DNA of 64,000 nucleotides from Prochlorococcus sp. AG-355-O17 (GCA_003280655.1 QCEK01000008.1:1-64000), one strand, 5' to 3'. Numbered from the stretch's first letter, positions 36,559 to 46,058 are shown. Notes: generated from the letters alone by a model not told the origin. Numbers and translations: made by a program.

Positions 36559-36807
36559 ATGACCAAAGATTCTAATTCTGGTAATGTTACGAACCTGCCA
36601 GTTAAAAACGTCAACTTACCAAATTTTGTTACCAATTCTTCAGGAGATAACTCAAATATTTGTTCAATTGAGGGAACTAATGTTATCAGAGTACCTTTTG
36701 GTAAAAAATTCTCTAAGAGAAAAAGACCTGAAAAAAATCAAAATATCGCTACTCTTATACTTCCTTTAACTTCATATAGTAATCCAACTCCTCCACACGT
36801 AGCATAA
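36559..36807 (+). CDS. Hypothetical protein, 82 aa
   Basis: A small polar protein. The first 40 residues are Asn/Ser/Val rich with no charge pattern, followed by NVIRVPFGKKFSKRKRPEKN (near 46-65), a strongly basic patch, and a hydrophobic stretch ATLILPLTSY before a proline-rich end. There is no signal peptide. The basic patch could bind RNA or a membrane surface. I do not recognise a family. The ATG 36559 has no clear ribosome-binding site. It ends 15 bases before the convergent sqdX stop. A second frame in the same DNA (36584-36769) is also open but lacks support. Confidence 0.5.
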   Translation: MTKDSNSGNVTNLPVKNVNLPNFVTNSSGDNSNICSIEGTNVIRVPFGKKFSKRKRPEKNQNIATLILPLTSYSNPTPPHVA

Positions 36808-36822
36808 TAATCTAGATCAAAT

Positions 36823-37956
36823 TTAGTCTATTTCTTTGAGCGTATCTGAATAATAATTTTGCAGTTGTAACGTTGCTTGATTCCAATCCCATTTTTCTGC
36901 TTCGTTTCGTGCCTCTTTTCTCATAATTTCTCTTTTATCTTCATTTTCTAGAATTTTTTTTGTTGCTTCAATCAAACTTTGTACCCCATTATCTTTTTCA
37001 TCTGGATCATATAAACAACCATTAATCCCATCGCTAATTATATCTGGAATCCCCCCCTTGTTGGCTCCGATAACTGGACATCCTGCGGCCATTGCTTCGA
37101 GTAAAACTAAACCAAGTGTTTCTGTACTAGAGGGAAATAAAAATATATCTCCAGAGGCATAGGCGCTAGCAAGTTCATCACCAGATAAATATCCTATGAA
37201 ATTAGTCTTGGTATTTTCGAAGATTTTTTCAAGCTGGTTTCTATACGGTCCGTCACCTACAAGTGCTAGACAAGCATTAGGGATACTTTCTAAGACTGGT
37301 TTAATTCTCTCAATTTGTTTTTCTGCTGATAATCTTCCTACATAAATCAATAAATAATTAGCATCTTTATATTTTCCAAATAATTTATCTCTCATTTTCT
37401 CACTTCTTAAATCTGGTCGGAAACTGTAAGTATCTACTCCTCTTTGCCAAAGAGCAGTCCTTTGAATACCTTTATCTTTTAATTCATTGACCATAGCGGT
37501 GGAAGTACACAAATTTAACAAGGCTTGATTATGAGCTGCTTTAAGTAATTCCCACAAAAGTGGCTCTAGCATTCCCATACCGTAATGTTCCAGATATTTC
37601 GGAAGATGAGTATGGTAGCTAGCAATTAAAGGAATATTATTAGTTTTCGCCAACCATATGCCACCTAAGCCAAGTACAGCTGGATTAACAACATGTATCA
37701 AATCTGGATTAAATTTTTCTAACTTATCTGAGACTGCAGGACCTGGCAAACCAAGCTTCAACTCTGGGTATAAGGGTAATGGCATTGCAGCAACTCCCAC
37801 TACAGTTGCTCCCATATATGATTCTGGACACCCCTCTGGACAAAAAATTATAACTTCATCACCATTTTTTATTAAAAATTCAATTGTTTTAGTCAGTCTT
37901 GTGACTATGCCGTCAACTTTAGGTAAAAAAGTTTCAGTAAACAATGCAATTTTCAC
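36823..37956 (-). CDS. sqdX: Sulfoquinovosyl diacylglycerol synthase
   Basis: GT4-family transferase that moves sulfoquinovose from UDP-sulfoquinovose to diacylglycerol, making the sulfolipid SQDG at the membrane face. The 377-residue protein starts IALFTETFLPKVDGIVTRL, contains the ASYHTHLPKYLEHYG block (near 110-124), LIYVGRLSAEKQIERI (near 200-215), and the C-terminal FLFPSSTETLGLVLLEAMAAGCPVIGANKGGIPDII (EX7E motif, near 276-306). SqdX is identified partly because sqdB lies 27 bases upstream on the same strand. Start ATG 37956. A general GT4 transferase would otherwise be the cautious call. Confidence 0.93.
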   Translation of the reverse strand: MKIALFTETFLPKVDGIVTRLTKTIEFLIKNGDEVIIFCPEGCPESYMGATVVGVAAMPLPLYPELKLGLPGPAVSDKLEKFNPDLIHVVNPAVLGLGGIWLAKTNNIPLIASYHTHLPKYLEHYGMGMLEPLLWELLKAAHNQALLNLCTSTAMVNELKDKGIQRTALWQRGVDTYSFRPDLRSEKMRDKLFGKYKDANYLLIYVGRLSAEKQIERIKPVLESIPNACLALVGDGPYRNQLEKIFENTKTNFIGYLSGDELASAYASGDIFLFPSSTETLGLVLLEAMAAGCPVIGANKGGIPDIISDGINGCLYDPDEKDNGVQSLIEATKKILENEDKREIMRKEARNEAEKWDWNQATLQLQNYYSDTLKEID

Positions 37957-37983
37957 TTTCTTAAGATAACTATTTCAAAAATT

Positions 37984-39177
37984 TTAATTAGTCTTTATAG
38001 CCTCAGCTTGTTTTTTGGTCCAGGATGAAACACAAGGTATGCGATTAAGATCACATCTATTGGAGTATTTTTTGGCGACTTCAACAACTTCTTTTAATAA
38101 GCCATTGTCAAGAGTAGTTGGGTTTAAACCTAATTCTATAAAGCATTTATTATCAACAATTAGATCATTTTCTACTGCTTCATTCCTTGGATTTGGTAAA
38201 TAATTGATATCAGCTCCTGTTAGAGAAGCAACTTTTTTAGCTAGTTCTCCAACTTGATGACTCTCAGTCATTTGATTAAAGATTTTGACCCTTTCTCCAG
38301 ATTTTGGAGGATTTTCAAGAGCAAGTTGTACGCATTTTACAGAGTCTTTTATATGTATAAATGCTCTTGTTTGCCCTCCTGTCCCATGAACACTTAATGG
38401 ATATCCAATTGCAGCTTGCATTAGAAATCTGTTTAAAACAGTTCCATAATCTCCGTCATAGTCAAATCGGTTTGTCAATCTAGGATCTTTTAAAGTTGTT
38501 TCTGTATTTGTTCCCCAAACAATCCCTTGATGTAGATCAGTGATCCTAACAAGATCATTTTTGTTGTAGTAAAGAAATAATAGTTGATCTAAAGTTTTAG
38601 TCATATGGTAGACACTACCTGGGCTTGCAGGGTGTAATATTTCTTCTTCAAAGCGGCTTCCATCTGGTTGTGGAACTTCAACTTTTAGATAACCTTCTGG
38701 AATTGTTGCACCTCTATGTGATCCATATCCATAGACTCCCATTGTTCCTAAATGAACAACATGAATATCTAAATTACTCTCTACTATCGCAGCAAGTAGG
38801 TTGTGGGTGCCATTAACATTATTATCTACTGTATATCTTTTAGTAAAACTCGATTTCATCGAGTATGGTGCTGCTCTTTGTTCTGCAAAATGGATCACGG
38901 AATCTGGTTTTTCATCAATGAGCAAATTGAGTAATTTTTGATATTGTTTAGAGATATCCATGTTAAGAAATCTCATAGGCTTGCCTCCAGTCTCTTCCCA
39001 TGCAGAAAGTCGTTCTGTTATGGAAGAAATTGGAGTTAAAGATTCTACTTCTAGATCAATATCAATTTTTCTACGACTTAAATTGTCGACAATAATTACA
39101 TCATGATTTTGCTCTGCTAAATTCACCGCACAAGGCCAACCGCAAAAACCATCTCCACCTAGAACAATAACTTTCAC
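37984..39177 (-). CDS. sqdB: UDP-sulfoquinovose synthase
   Basis: NAD-dependent SDR enzyme joining sulfite to UDP-glucose to give UDP-sulfoquinovose. The 397-residue length is standard. The Rossmann start VIVLGGDGFCGWPCAVNLAEQ (near 3-23) has GGDGFCG; VIHFAEQRAAPYSMKS (near 94-109) and the catalytic Tyr/Lys in SPGSVYHMTKTLDQ (YxxxK, near 183-187) follow, with HQGIVWGTNTETT and RFDYDGDYGTVLNRF. The start is GTG 39177 with GGAG six bases upstream. It is the first gene of sqdB-sqdX. The sulfolipid is a phosphate-free acidic lipid of thylakoids. Confidence 0.97.
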   Translation of the reverse strand: MKVIVLGGDGFCGWPCAVNLAEQNHDVIIVDNLSRRKIDIDLEVESLTPISSITERLSAWEETGGKPMRFLNMDISKQYQKLLNLLIDEKPDSVIHFAEQRAAPYSMKSSFTKRYTVDNNVNGTHNLLAAIVESNLDIHVVHLGTMGVYGYGSHRGATIPEGYLKVEVPQPDGSRFEEEILHPASPGSVYHMTKTLDQLLFLYYNKNDLVRITDLHQGIVWGTNTETTLKDPRLTNRFDYDGDYGTVLNRFLMQAAIGYPLSVHGTGGQTRAFIHIKDSVKCVQLALENPPKSGERVKIFNQMTESHQVGELAKKVASLTGADINYLPNPRNEAVENDLIVDNKCFIELGLNPTTLDNGLLKEVVEVAKKYSNRCDLNRIPCVSSWTKKQAEAIKTN

Positions 39178-39347
39178 TCAGAACTCCAGAATTAAAAGAT
39201 TCATAATATATTTATTAAATTACTACAGCGTGCTTCCACTTTGCGAAAAAACATTGTAAATAGTTTCAAATCTTCTTTCTTAATACGATAAACAAAAGCA
39301 AATAATAAATTTTTACTTTATTTTTAAACTTTTCTCAGTTTAGAGAA
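39178..39347. other. Gap upstream of sqdB (170 bases)
   Basis: Non-coding A+T-rich DNA between thiG and sqdB, both on the minus strand. It holds the sqdB ribosome-binding site (GGAG, six bases from the GTG) and presumably its promoter; TATATTA-like sequence near 39206-39212 is compatible with a -10. A weak TTCTC/GAGAA inverted repeat near 39332-39347 lies right after the thiG stop but lacks a T tract on the coding strand, so I do not call a terminator. Confidence 0.4.
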
Positions 39348-40142
39348 TTAGATAGATATGTTTTTTTCTGGCGAACTTGCAACTGCAAAGTCTTGTTTTT
39401 TAATTCTTCCCGCCAGAAAAGCTTGCCTGCCAGCTTTCACGCCATAATTTATCGCTTGAGCCATGAGAGCTGGATTTTCAGCTTGTGCTATTGCACTATT
39501 GATTAAAACACCATCAGCTCCAATTTCCATAGCTTGAGCAGCTTCACTAGGTACCCCAATTCCTGCGTCAATTATTACTGGCACTTTTGCATTCTCAATA
39601 ATTATCTTTATATTTGATAAATTTAATAAACCTTGCCCGGAGCCTATAGGCGAACCCAATGGCATTACAGTTGCACAACCCATTTCCTCAAGTCTTTTTG
39701 CAAGAATAGGATCTGCATTGATATAGGGAAGTACAGCAAAACCCTTTTTTATTAAAATTTCTGCTGCTTTAACGGTTTCTATTGGATCTGGAAGCAAATA
39801 CTTTTTGTCAGGAATAACTTCTAACTTCACAAAATTATTTTCTTCTTGACCAGATAATTTTGCAAGTTCTCTACCCAAAATTGCTATTCGCACTGCCTCT
39901 TCGGAATTAGCACAACCTGCTGTATTAGGAAGCATCCAGTATTTTTTCCAGTTGATCTTTTCGAGTAAATTTTCTCCGGTCTGATCATTTTGAATTCTTC
40001 TAACAGCTACAGTTATAATTTCCGTTTCAGTATTCGACAAACTTTCTACCATATCTTGAGTAGATTTGTATTTGCCAGTACCCACCATTAATCTACTGGA
40101 AAATTGTTTCCCACTAATTAATAAAGAAGAAAAATTTTCCAT
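39348..40142 (-). CDS. thiG: Thiazole synthase
   Basis: Forms the thiazole phosphate of thiamine from deoxyxylulose 5-phosphate, a glycine imine and ThiS thiocarboxylate. The 264-residue barrel protein shows [20 protein letters not shown] (near 16-35), [32 protein letters not shown] (near 160-173) and [33 protein letters not shown] (near 188-220). Start ATG 40142. It follows the Ycf37-like gene by only two bases, suggesting co-transcription and possible coupling. ThiS and the other thiazole genes are not in this window. Confidence 0.97.
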   Translation of the reverse strand: MENFSSLLISGKQFSSRLMVGTGKYKSTQDMVESLSNTETEIITVAVRRIQNDQTGENLLEKINWKKYWMLPNTAGCANSEEAVRIAILGRELAKLSGQEENNFVKLEVIPDKKYLLPDPIETVKAAEILIKKGFAVLPYINADPILAKRLEEMGCATVMPLGSPIGSGQGLLNLSNIKIIIENAKVPVIIDAGIGVPSEAAQAMEIGADGVLINSAIAQAENPALMAQAINYGVKAGRQAFLAGRIKKQDFAVASSPEKNISI

Positions 40143-40144
40143 AT

Positions 40145-40702
40145 TTAAAATCCCTTATCTTTAATACCTTTATAAGGTTTATAATTATTTCTTTTTTCTA
40201 ATTCCTTACTTTTTTTAATTGCTGTTTTGTTTTTTGGATCTATCACCAAAACCTTTTGATAAGTTGCATATGCCAAGTCGTACTCAAGTAAGCGCTGTTG
40301 TGCTGATGCGAGGTTATTTAGGGCTATAGGATATTCTGGGAGTGATTTTATTGCAGAGTTATAGTGTTTAATTGCTTTCTTAAATTCATTTTGAGCAGCA
40401 TAAGAAAATCCTAAAGCATTGTTTATAATCGCTTTGGCTTCATCAGGTTCATTTTCATAATTTTCAATTGCTTTTAAAAAAGTTTTAGTTGCTTCAGAAT
40501 ATAATCTTTTTTTTATCTGAATAGACCCAAATTCATATAATTCTGTAGCTTGAGTGAGAGAATCAAGACCTTTCTGTTCGAATTTTACTAAATTTAATTC
40601 TTCACTTCTTGTTTTTAGAAATTGTCTGAATACAAAAATAGAAATTATTATTAATACAACAAAAAGAATTAATAAATAAGATTGAAAGGAAGATATTTCC
40701 AT
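40145..40702 (-). CDS. ycf37: TPR protein, Ycf37-like photosystem I assembly factor
   Basis: A 185-residue protein with one N-terminal membrane helix (residues about 7-26, [20 protein letters not shown]) and three TPR units: about 54-85, 90-122 ([30 protein letters not shown]) and 124-157 ([30 protein letters not shown]). This layout and size match Ycf37, which helps photosystem I assembly in cyanobacteria and some plastids. The symbol is by architecture, not by alignment; a generic TPR protein is the alternative. Start ATG 40702, 39 bases after rplT, and two bases before thiG. Confidence 0.72.
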   Translation of the reverse strand: MEISSFQSYLLILFVVLIIISIFVFRQFLKTRSEELNLVKFEQKGLDSLTQATELYEFGSIQIKKRLYSEATKTFLKAIENYENEPDEAKAIINNALGFSYAAQNEFKKAIKHYNSAIKSLPEYPIALNNLASAQQRLLEYDLAYATYQKVLVIDPKNKTAIKKSKELEKRNNYKPYKGIKDKGF

Positions 40703-40741
40703 TATTTATATTAGCTTTTTCTAGATTATATTATTTTTATT

Positions 40742-41089
40742 CTAATTACTAACGATAGAAACAATTTTTTCAAAACACTTAGGATCGCTTAAGGCTAATT
40801 GTGCAAGCATTTTTCTATTAATAATAATTTCTGAATTTTTCATGCCATTTATCAACTTGCTATAGTTTGTTCCATTTATTCTGGCAGACGCATTAATTCT
40901 AGAAATCCAAAGTCTTCTAAAATCTCTTTTTCTTCTTCTTCTATCCCTATAAGCATTACAAAGAGCTTTCATCACCCTTTGATTTGCTGTCCTGAAAAGA
41001 TTTTTGTTGCCGCCTCTAAAACCTTTTGCAAGATTTAAGATTTTGTTTCTTCTTTTTCTGGCTATGTTGCCTCTTTTTACGCGTGCCAT
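40742..41089 (-). CDS. rplT: 50S ribosomal protein L20
   Basis: A 115-residue, very basic ribosomal protein. [27 protein letters not shown] (N-terminal extension that threads into 23S rRNA), followed by [22 protein letters not shown] (near 49-70), is diagnostic. It lies 32 bases downstream of rpmI. In many bacteria infC precedes rpmI-rplT and L20 represses the operon by binding its mRNA; infC is absent here, so that form of autoregulation cannot be assumed. Confidence 0.98.
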   Translation of the reverse strand: MARVKRGNIARKRRNKILNLAKGFRGGNKNLFRTANQRVMKALCNAYRDRRRRKRDFRRLWISRINASARINGTNYSKLINGMKNSEIIINRKMLAQLALSDPKCFEKIVSIVSN

Positions 41090-41121
41090 GAATATTTTCT
41101 AATAAAAAATTTGTTAAAGAT

Positions 41122-41319
41122 TTATGCGTATGGAATCATTAATCTTACATTATCAGCATCTCTTTCATCAACTACAGCTTTTGTTGATAGATGTCTTTTT
41201 AATTTTGAGCTTTTATGATCAAGTAAATGATTGTGGAAAGCTCTTCTTCTCATGAATTTACCCGTCGCAGTAGCTTTAAATCTTTTGGCAGCTGATTTAC
41301 GAGTTTTTAGTTTAGACAT
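41122..41319 (-). CDS. rpmI: 50S ribosomal protein L35
   Basis: A 65-residue basic ribosomal protein with the diagnostic [27 protein letters not shown]-terminal block and [15 protein letters not shown]. It is the first gene before rplT. The ATG 41319 lies 27 bases downstream of a good candidate sigma-70-type promoter. infC is not upstream as it is in many bacteria; instead a SpoIID-like gene diverges from it across 91 bases. Confidence 0.98.
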
Positions 41320-41345
41320 TTAAGTCAAATGTGTTTAATTAGGAT

Positions 41346-41374
41346 AATCTAAACCTTTATACGCATTGGTGCAA
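41346..41374 (-). promoter_or_regulatory. Candidate sigma-70-type promoter for rpmI-rplT
   Basis: On the minus strand TTGCAC (41374-41369) and TAGATT (41351-41346) are separated by exactly 17 bases. Transcription would start near 41339, about 20 bases before the rpmI ATG. It is the best -35/-10 pair I found in the window. Confidence 0.45.
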
Positions 41375-41410
41375 ATTAAAGTTTTTAATTGATAAGGAAA
41401 GTTCTAATTT

Positions 41411-42964
41411 ATGAAACTTAAATTTGCCTTTTTAAACTTATTTTTAGGCTGTATTTCTCTTTTAATAATAAACACTAAATTTATTTCAAATGCAAAAGGA
41501 GAAGAATTGCTAAAGGTTGAACTCCATAATGAAATTAAAAAAGGAAAATTTTTAATTGGTTTAAAGCAATATTTAGGCGGGGAGAATGATAGTTTTTCGG
41601 AGAAAAAGAATATAAACTTTACAACTAATAAAGGTTTTTTAAACTTGATATCATCTAACGGTATAAAGCATAAATCAAAACAGATAAATATTACCTGGGC
41701 GGATATTCCCGTCAAAAATCCAAAAACAATTGAAAGAATTGTTTTTGGTCCATTTGCTAGCTATGAATCGGCAAAAAAACAATCAGAGAAACTAAGAGAT
41801 AAAGGATTTGAGACGACTGTTGCCTACCCTAAAAATTGGGAAGTATGGATTCCATTTCAAGATGATCTGCCAGAGTTTGAATTAAAAAATAAGATTTTTA
41901 GAAAAATAAAAAATTTTCAAATTATTCCTGTTCTTAGAAATGACTACAGTAGTATGAAACTTGAAGGTCCCATATATATTTATTCTGAAGAGAAAATAAA
42001 AATAAATGGTGTTAATTTTGGCAAAAATTTTTATTTAATAAAGGATTTATATGGAACTTGGACCTTAGTTCAAAAAATTGAATTTGATGACTATTTGGCA
42101 GGTGTTTTGCCATATGAAATTGGACCGAATTCTCCTTTAGAAGCACTCAAGGCTCAAGCAGTTATTGCAAGAACTTGGGGCATATTTAATTCTGATAGAT
42201 TTAATATGGATAAATATCATTTATGTATAAGCACTCAATGCCAAGTTTATAAGCCTTCTGAAATTTCATATAAAAATGTACAAAAAGCCATAGACGAAAC
42301 TTCAAATTTAATTCTCACTCATGAAAATCAACCAATAAATGCTTTTTACCATGGTTCTAATGGCGGAGTATCTGCTACTGCAGGCGAGTCTTGGCAAATT
42401 CAAGATTATTCTTATTTCAATTCAATCATTGATGGTTCTAAATCATTAAATAAAATTTTTAAACTTCCAATTACAAATGAATTTTATTTAAATAATTTTT
42501 TAGATTTTGATAAGCAACAGTTTTATGGGAGTAATCATTCTCTTTTTCGATGGAATAAGAAAATTTCTAGTCTTGAAATTAAAGAAAAGTTAATTAAAAA
42601 CAAACTTATAAATATTAATGAAGATGTTTTGAATTTAAATTCTATTGAACGTGGGTCTAGTGGCAGAGTGACAAAATTGGAAATACAAACGGACAAGGGT
42701 AATAAATCTATTGTTCTTGTTAAAGATGATATTCGAAGGGTATTAAATTTTATACCTAGTAATTTGTTTACTATTAATAAATTAAATGATGATTTATGGC
42801 TTTTGAGAGGAGGAGGCTTCGGTCATGGTGTAGGTTTATCTCAGTCAGGAGCAATTGAAATGGCTAAATTAGGATTCTCTTATGAACAAATATTGAATCA
42901 TTACTATCGAAATGCAAAACTAAAAAAATTTGAGATATTGTCTCAATGGAAGTTAAGTAATTAA
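41411..42964 (+). CDS. SpoIID/LytB-domain protein with SPOR-like segment
   Basis: A 517-residue secreted or membrane-anchored protein. An N-terminal hydrophobic helix (about 4-24) is a signal peptide or anchor. A SPOR-like segment lies near 112-150 (VFGPFASYESAKKQSEKLRDKGF and AYPKNWEVWI). The SpoIID domain follows with FDDYLAGVLPYEIGPNSPLEALKAQAVIARTWG-type sequence (near 223-257), AFYHGSNGGVSATAGESW (near 311-328) and the C-terminal GGGFGHGVGLSQSGAIEMAK (near 470-489). SpoIID of Bacillus is a lytic transglycosylase acting on stripped glycan; here a role in cell-wall remodelling or division is inferred. It is 12 bases upstream of the glycosyltransferase gene. Confidence 0.85.
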   Translation: MKLKFAFLNLFLGCISLLIINTKFISNAKGEELLKVELHNEIKKGKFLIGLKQYLGGENDSFSEKKNINFTTNKGFLNLISSNGIKHKSKQINITWADIPVKNPKTIERIVFGPFASYESAKKQSEKLRDKGFETTVAYPKNWEVWIPFQDDLPEFELKNKIFRKIKNFQIIPVLRNDYSSMKLEGPIYIYSEEKIKINGVNFGKNFYLIKDLYGTWTLVQKIEFDDYLAGVLPYEIGPNSPLEALKAQAVIARTWGIFNSDRFNMDKYHLCISTQCQVYKPSEISYKNVQKAIDETSNLILTHENQPINAFYHGSNGGVSATAGESWQIQDYSYFNSIIDGSKSLNKIFKLPITNEFYLNNFLDFDKQQFYGSNHSLFRWNKKISSLEIKEKLIKNKLININEDVLNLNSIERGSSGRVTKLEIQTDKGNKSIVLVKDDIRRVLNFIPSNLFTINKLNDDLWLLRGGGFGHGVGLSQSGAIEMAKLGFSYEQILNHYYRNAKLKKFEILSQWKLSN

Positions 42965-42976
42965 CAATTTACTTTT

Positions 42977-44281
42977 ATGAGTAAGGGTTTTTATAAAAAT
43001 CGAAGATTGAAGTCGTTTATATTTCTTAGTGCTTGTTTTTTAGTAGCTTTTATTCCTCATGCTAACAATTTCGAAAATTTCTTTTACATAATATTTACTC
43101 TTTCTTTTGTAATTGTTTTTTACGGTTTAATAGTTATTTCAAGAAATTTCAAAAGGAACAACGTTTTAAATGCTGTAAGCAGAAGAATTAGCAATAAAGA
43201 GTTACCTGTGCTTGATATTTTAGTCGCAGCTAGAGATGAAGAGAATGTCATATCAAGATTAGTTGAAAGATTATTTATTAGTTTAGATTATCCAACAAAT
43301 AAATTAAATATTTACATAATCGATGATGGTAGTTCTGATAAGACGCCTTTAATTTTAGATCGATTATCTAGACAATATGACAAGCTAAAAGTCATAAGTC
43401 GTTCTCCAAATGCAGGAGGAGGAAAGTCAGGAGCTTTGAATTATGCCTTGAAATTTACCCATGGTGAATGGCTATTAGTTTTGGATGCTGATGCTGAATT
43501 AAAACAAGATTCTTTGATAAGGTTATTTTCTTTTGTAGAAGAGGGTGATTGGTCTGCAGTTCAACTAAGAAAATCAGTAACAAATGTAAGTAAGAATTTT
43601 TTAACTTCCTGTCAGTCAATGGAGATGGCTATGGATGCAATCTTTCAATATGGAAGATTATCAGTTGCTGGAGTTTCCGAATTAAGGGGAAATGGTCAAT
43701 TAATTAAGAAAGAAACATTATTAGCATGTGGTTCATTTAATGAAGATACAGTGACAGATGATCTTGATTTGAGTTTAAGATTATTATTATCAAATTCTAG
43801 AATTGGAATCTTATGGGATCCTCCAGTCATGGAGGAGGCAGTTGAGAATTTAAATGCTTTATTAGCGCAAAGGCAAAGATGGGCAGAGGGGGGGTTGCAA
43901 AGATTCTTCGATTATGGAGATCAATTATTTACTAATAAAATTGATTATTTGCAGAAATTTGATTTAACTTACTTTTTCATCTTGCAATATGCATTACCAA
44001 CCATTTCTATTTTTGATTTAGTTTTCAGTATTGCTTTTTTAGATTCACCAATTTACTGGCCTATTTCATTTACAGCTTTTATGTTATCTGGAATTGCTTT
44101 TTGGTACGGCGCTTCTTGTAAAAGTGAAGTACCTGTATTGCAAAAAAGCAATTTTTTGATGGTATTTGTATCGGTTTTTTATTTATCACATTGGTTTTTA
44201 GTAATCCCTTATGTAACTATAAAGATGTCTATTTTTCCCAAAAAAATACTCTGGCGAAAGACTCTTCATACTGGAGTTTAA
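42977..44281 (+). CDS. Family 2 glycosyltransferase, probable monoglucosyldiacylglycerol synthase
   Basis: A 434-residue membrane glycosyltransferase. Two N-terminal helices (about 12-60) precede the GT-A domain: LDILVAARDEENVISRLVERLF, YIIDDGSSDKTP, VLDADAEL (DxD), TDDLDLSLRL and the QxxRW element AQRQRWAEGG. Two to three C-terminal helices follow. The run VSELRGNGQLIKKETLLACG and the RWAEGG variant resemble, from memory, the cyanobacterial Sll1377-type enzyme that makes glucosyl-diacylglycerol, precursor of thylakoid galactolipids. This specificity is inferred. Start ATG 42977, 12 bases after the SpoIID-like gene. Its stop is one base from the convergent dnaX end. Confidence 0.75.
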   Translation: MSKGFYKNRRLKSFIFLSACFLVAFIPHANNFENFFYIIFTLSFVIVFYGLIVISRNFKRNNVLNAVSRRISNKELPVLDILVAARDEENVISRLVERLFISLDYPTNKLNIYIIDDGSSDKTPLILDRLSRQYDKLKVISRSPNAGGGKSGALNYALKFTHGEWLLVLDADAELKQDSLIRLFSFVEEGDWSAVQLRKSVTNVSKNFLTSCQSMEMAMDAIFQYGRLSVAGVSELRGNGQLIKKETLLACGSFNEDTVTDDLDLSLRLLLSNSRIGILWDPPVMEEAVENLNALLAQRQRWAEGGLQRFFDYGDQLFTNKIDYLQKFDLTYFFILQYALPTISIFDLVFSIAFLDSPIYWPISFTAFMLSGIAFWYGASCKSEVPVLQKSNFLMVFVSVFYLSHWFLVIPYVTIKMSIFPKKILWRKTLHTGV

Positions 44282-44282
44282 T

Positions 44283-46058
44283 CTATTCATCAAGGTCTAT
44301 AATTTCTCCATTAAAAAAATTTGCTAAGTTTTTTGAACTATCATCATAAGTTTCCTCGTTAGATATTTTTGTTGACGAATTAGTTTTTGGTTCTATTTTA
44401 GTTTTTGATTCTATTTTTTTTATTGGTCGGAAATTATTTACTTCATTTTGGGTTATTTCTGGAGTGTTTGTTGGGTTATTTTTATTTAATTGTTTGGTTG
44501 AAAAATTAAGTATTATTCCATCTCCAAATATCTTTTTTATAGTATTTTCAATTATAACTTTTCTACTTTTTATCATACTTTCCCAGTTTGGAGATAATGC
44601 AATTGTGATTTTCTCCGAATCAAAACTTTCAAGTTCGGCTTGTTGTGAAAGTAACATTCTTGTTGATGGTAACTCTACTTTAGAAAGAATTAATTCCCAT
44701 TTATCTTTTAAATTTGATCCATGATTATTTTGGTTATTTTCAGAAATATTTTCAATACTTTCTTTTTCAAGAACTTCAAATTTTTCTAATTTTTCGTCTT
44801 TTTTTTCGATCAATTCCTTGTGAGTTTTCTCTTCTTGGATACTTGGTTTTGGAATCTCATCTGAAATATTTTCTTTATTAATTGGAATGTTTTTTCTACT
44901 TTCATGCTTCTCCTCAGTCGTATTATTTTTACTTTCTTGTTTATTTTCAAAACTATTTATCTCTTGACTATGCAGAAGACCAGTTAAATGTATTTCAAAC
45001 CAAAGCCTTGGATTATCACTTGATTTGATTTGATATTCAATATTTCTCAGATTATTATGCCAATTAATTATTGTTGATTTATTTATTGTTTTTGAGATTT
45101 TATCTAACTCATCTCGAAATTCATCAGACGTATAGTAGAGATCTGAATATTTATTATTTGCAGTGTGTAATAGTAGATCTCTTGTTATATTCAATAATCC
45201 GATAATTATTTGAAGAGGTTCGTTTCCGGCATCATATAATTTGTTGCAGCTGTCAATTAATAACTCTGGATTATTCTCAACCAATGATTTAATCAGATTT
45301 GTTAATTCACTTTCTGATACTTCTCCTAGGAGGTTTTGAATATTATTAATTGTTATCCCTTCTGGTAAAAGATTCAATTGTTCAAGGAGGCTTTGTGCAT
45401 CTCTCATACCTCCATTAGACCTTTTTGCAATCATTTTTAACGCCTGAACTTCGTACTTAATGGATTCTTTTTCGGCGATTTCTGATAAATGTTGAAAAAT
45501 ATCACTAGGGCTTATTTTTCTAAAATCAAACTTTTGGCATCTACTTTGTATTGTATTTAATACTCTCTCAGGATTTGTCGTCGCAAGTATAAATACAACT
45601 CTTGAGGGCGGTTCTTCAATAGTTTTTAGTAAAGCATTTGAAGCTGCTGTTGAAAGCATATGACATTCATCAATTACATAGACTTTCCATCTCGCTTGAG
45701 TAGGTGCAAATCTCGCTCTTTCTATAATTTCTCTTATATTTTCTACTCCTGTATTTGATGCTGCATCAATCTCGATAATATCTAAAGCGCTCCCATCTGT
45801 AATTTGTCTACATAAGTCACATTTACAACAAGGAGTTATCGTAGGTTGGTCGAATGCCTGGCAATTTAGAGATTTTGCAAATATTCTTGCACTTGATGTT
45901 TTCCCAGTGCCTCTTGGACCATTAAAAAGATATGCAGGAGCAATTTTTTTTGTTAAGAGAGCTTGTTTGAGTGTAATGGATATAAATTTTTGCCCAACCA
46001 GTTCGTCTAAGTTGTTCGGTCTATATTTTTGATGAAAAGGCTTATGTATGTTTGGCAT
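44283..46058 (-). CDS. dnaX: DNA polymerase III subunits gamma and tau
   Basis: Clamp-loader ATPase. The 591-residue protein starts HKPFHQKYRPNNLDELVGQKF, has Walker A GPRGTGKTSSARIFAKS (near 45-61), the zinc-binding cysteines CQAFD...PCCKCDLC (near 64-84), Walker B VYVIDECHMLS (near 127-137) and the sensor ATTNPERVL. Residues about 360-591 form a polar, low-complexity tau-like tail (Lys/Glu/Asn rich). I saw no A-rich slippery heptamer that would point to programmed frameshifting, but A runs are abundant, so this is open. Start ATG 46058. It is 58 bases downstream of clpX. Confidence 0.95.
   Translation of the reverse strand: MPNIHKPFHQKYRPNNLDELVGQKFISITLKQALLTKKIAPAYLFNGPRGTGKTSSARIFAKSLNCQAFDQPTITPCCKCDLCRQITDGSALDIIEIDAASNTGVENIREIIERARFAPTQARWKVYVIDECHMLSTAASNALLKTIEEPPSRVVFILATTNPERVLNTIQSRCQKFDFRKISPSDIFQHLSEIAEKESIKYEVQALKMIAKRSNGGMRDAQSLLEQLNLLPEGITINNIQNLLGEVSESELTNLIKSLVENNPELLIDSCNKLYDAGNEPLQIIIGLLNITRDLLLHTANNKYSDLYYTSDEFRDELDKISKTINKSTIINWHNNLRNIEYQIKSSDNPRLWFEIHLTGLLHSQEINSFENKQESKNNTTEEKHESRKNIPINKENISDEIPKPSIQEEKTHKELIEKKDEKLEKFEVLEKESIENISENNQNNHGSNLKDKWELILSKVELPSTRMLLSQQAELESFDSEKITIALSPNWESMIKSRKVIIENTIKKIFGDGIILNFSTKQLNKNNPTNTPEITQNEVNNFRPIKKIESKTKIEPKTNSSTKISNEETYDDSSKNLANFFNGEIIDLDE

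Noticed and set aside
36584-36769. Alternative plus-strand frame inside the 82-residue hypothetical
   Set aside because: Leu/Ile-rich shadow frame; the outer frame is longer and has a plausible basic patch, although neither is proven.
39332-39347. Inverted repeat after thiG as an intrinsic terminator
   Set aside because: The five-base stem is weak and A/T rich, and no T-tract follows on the transcribed strand.
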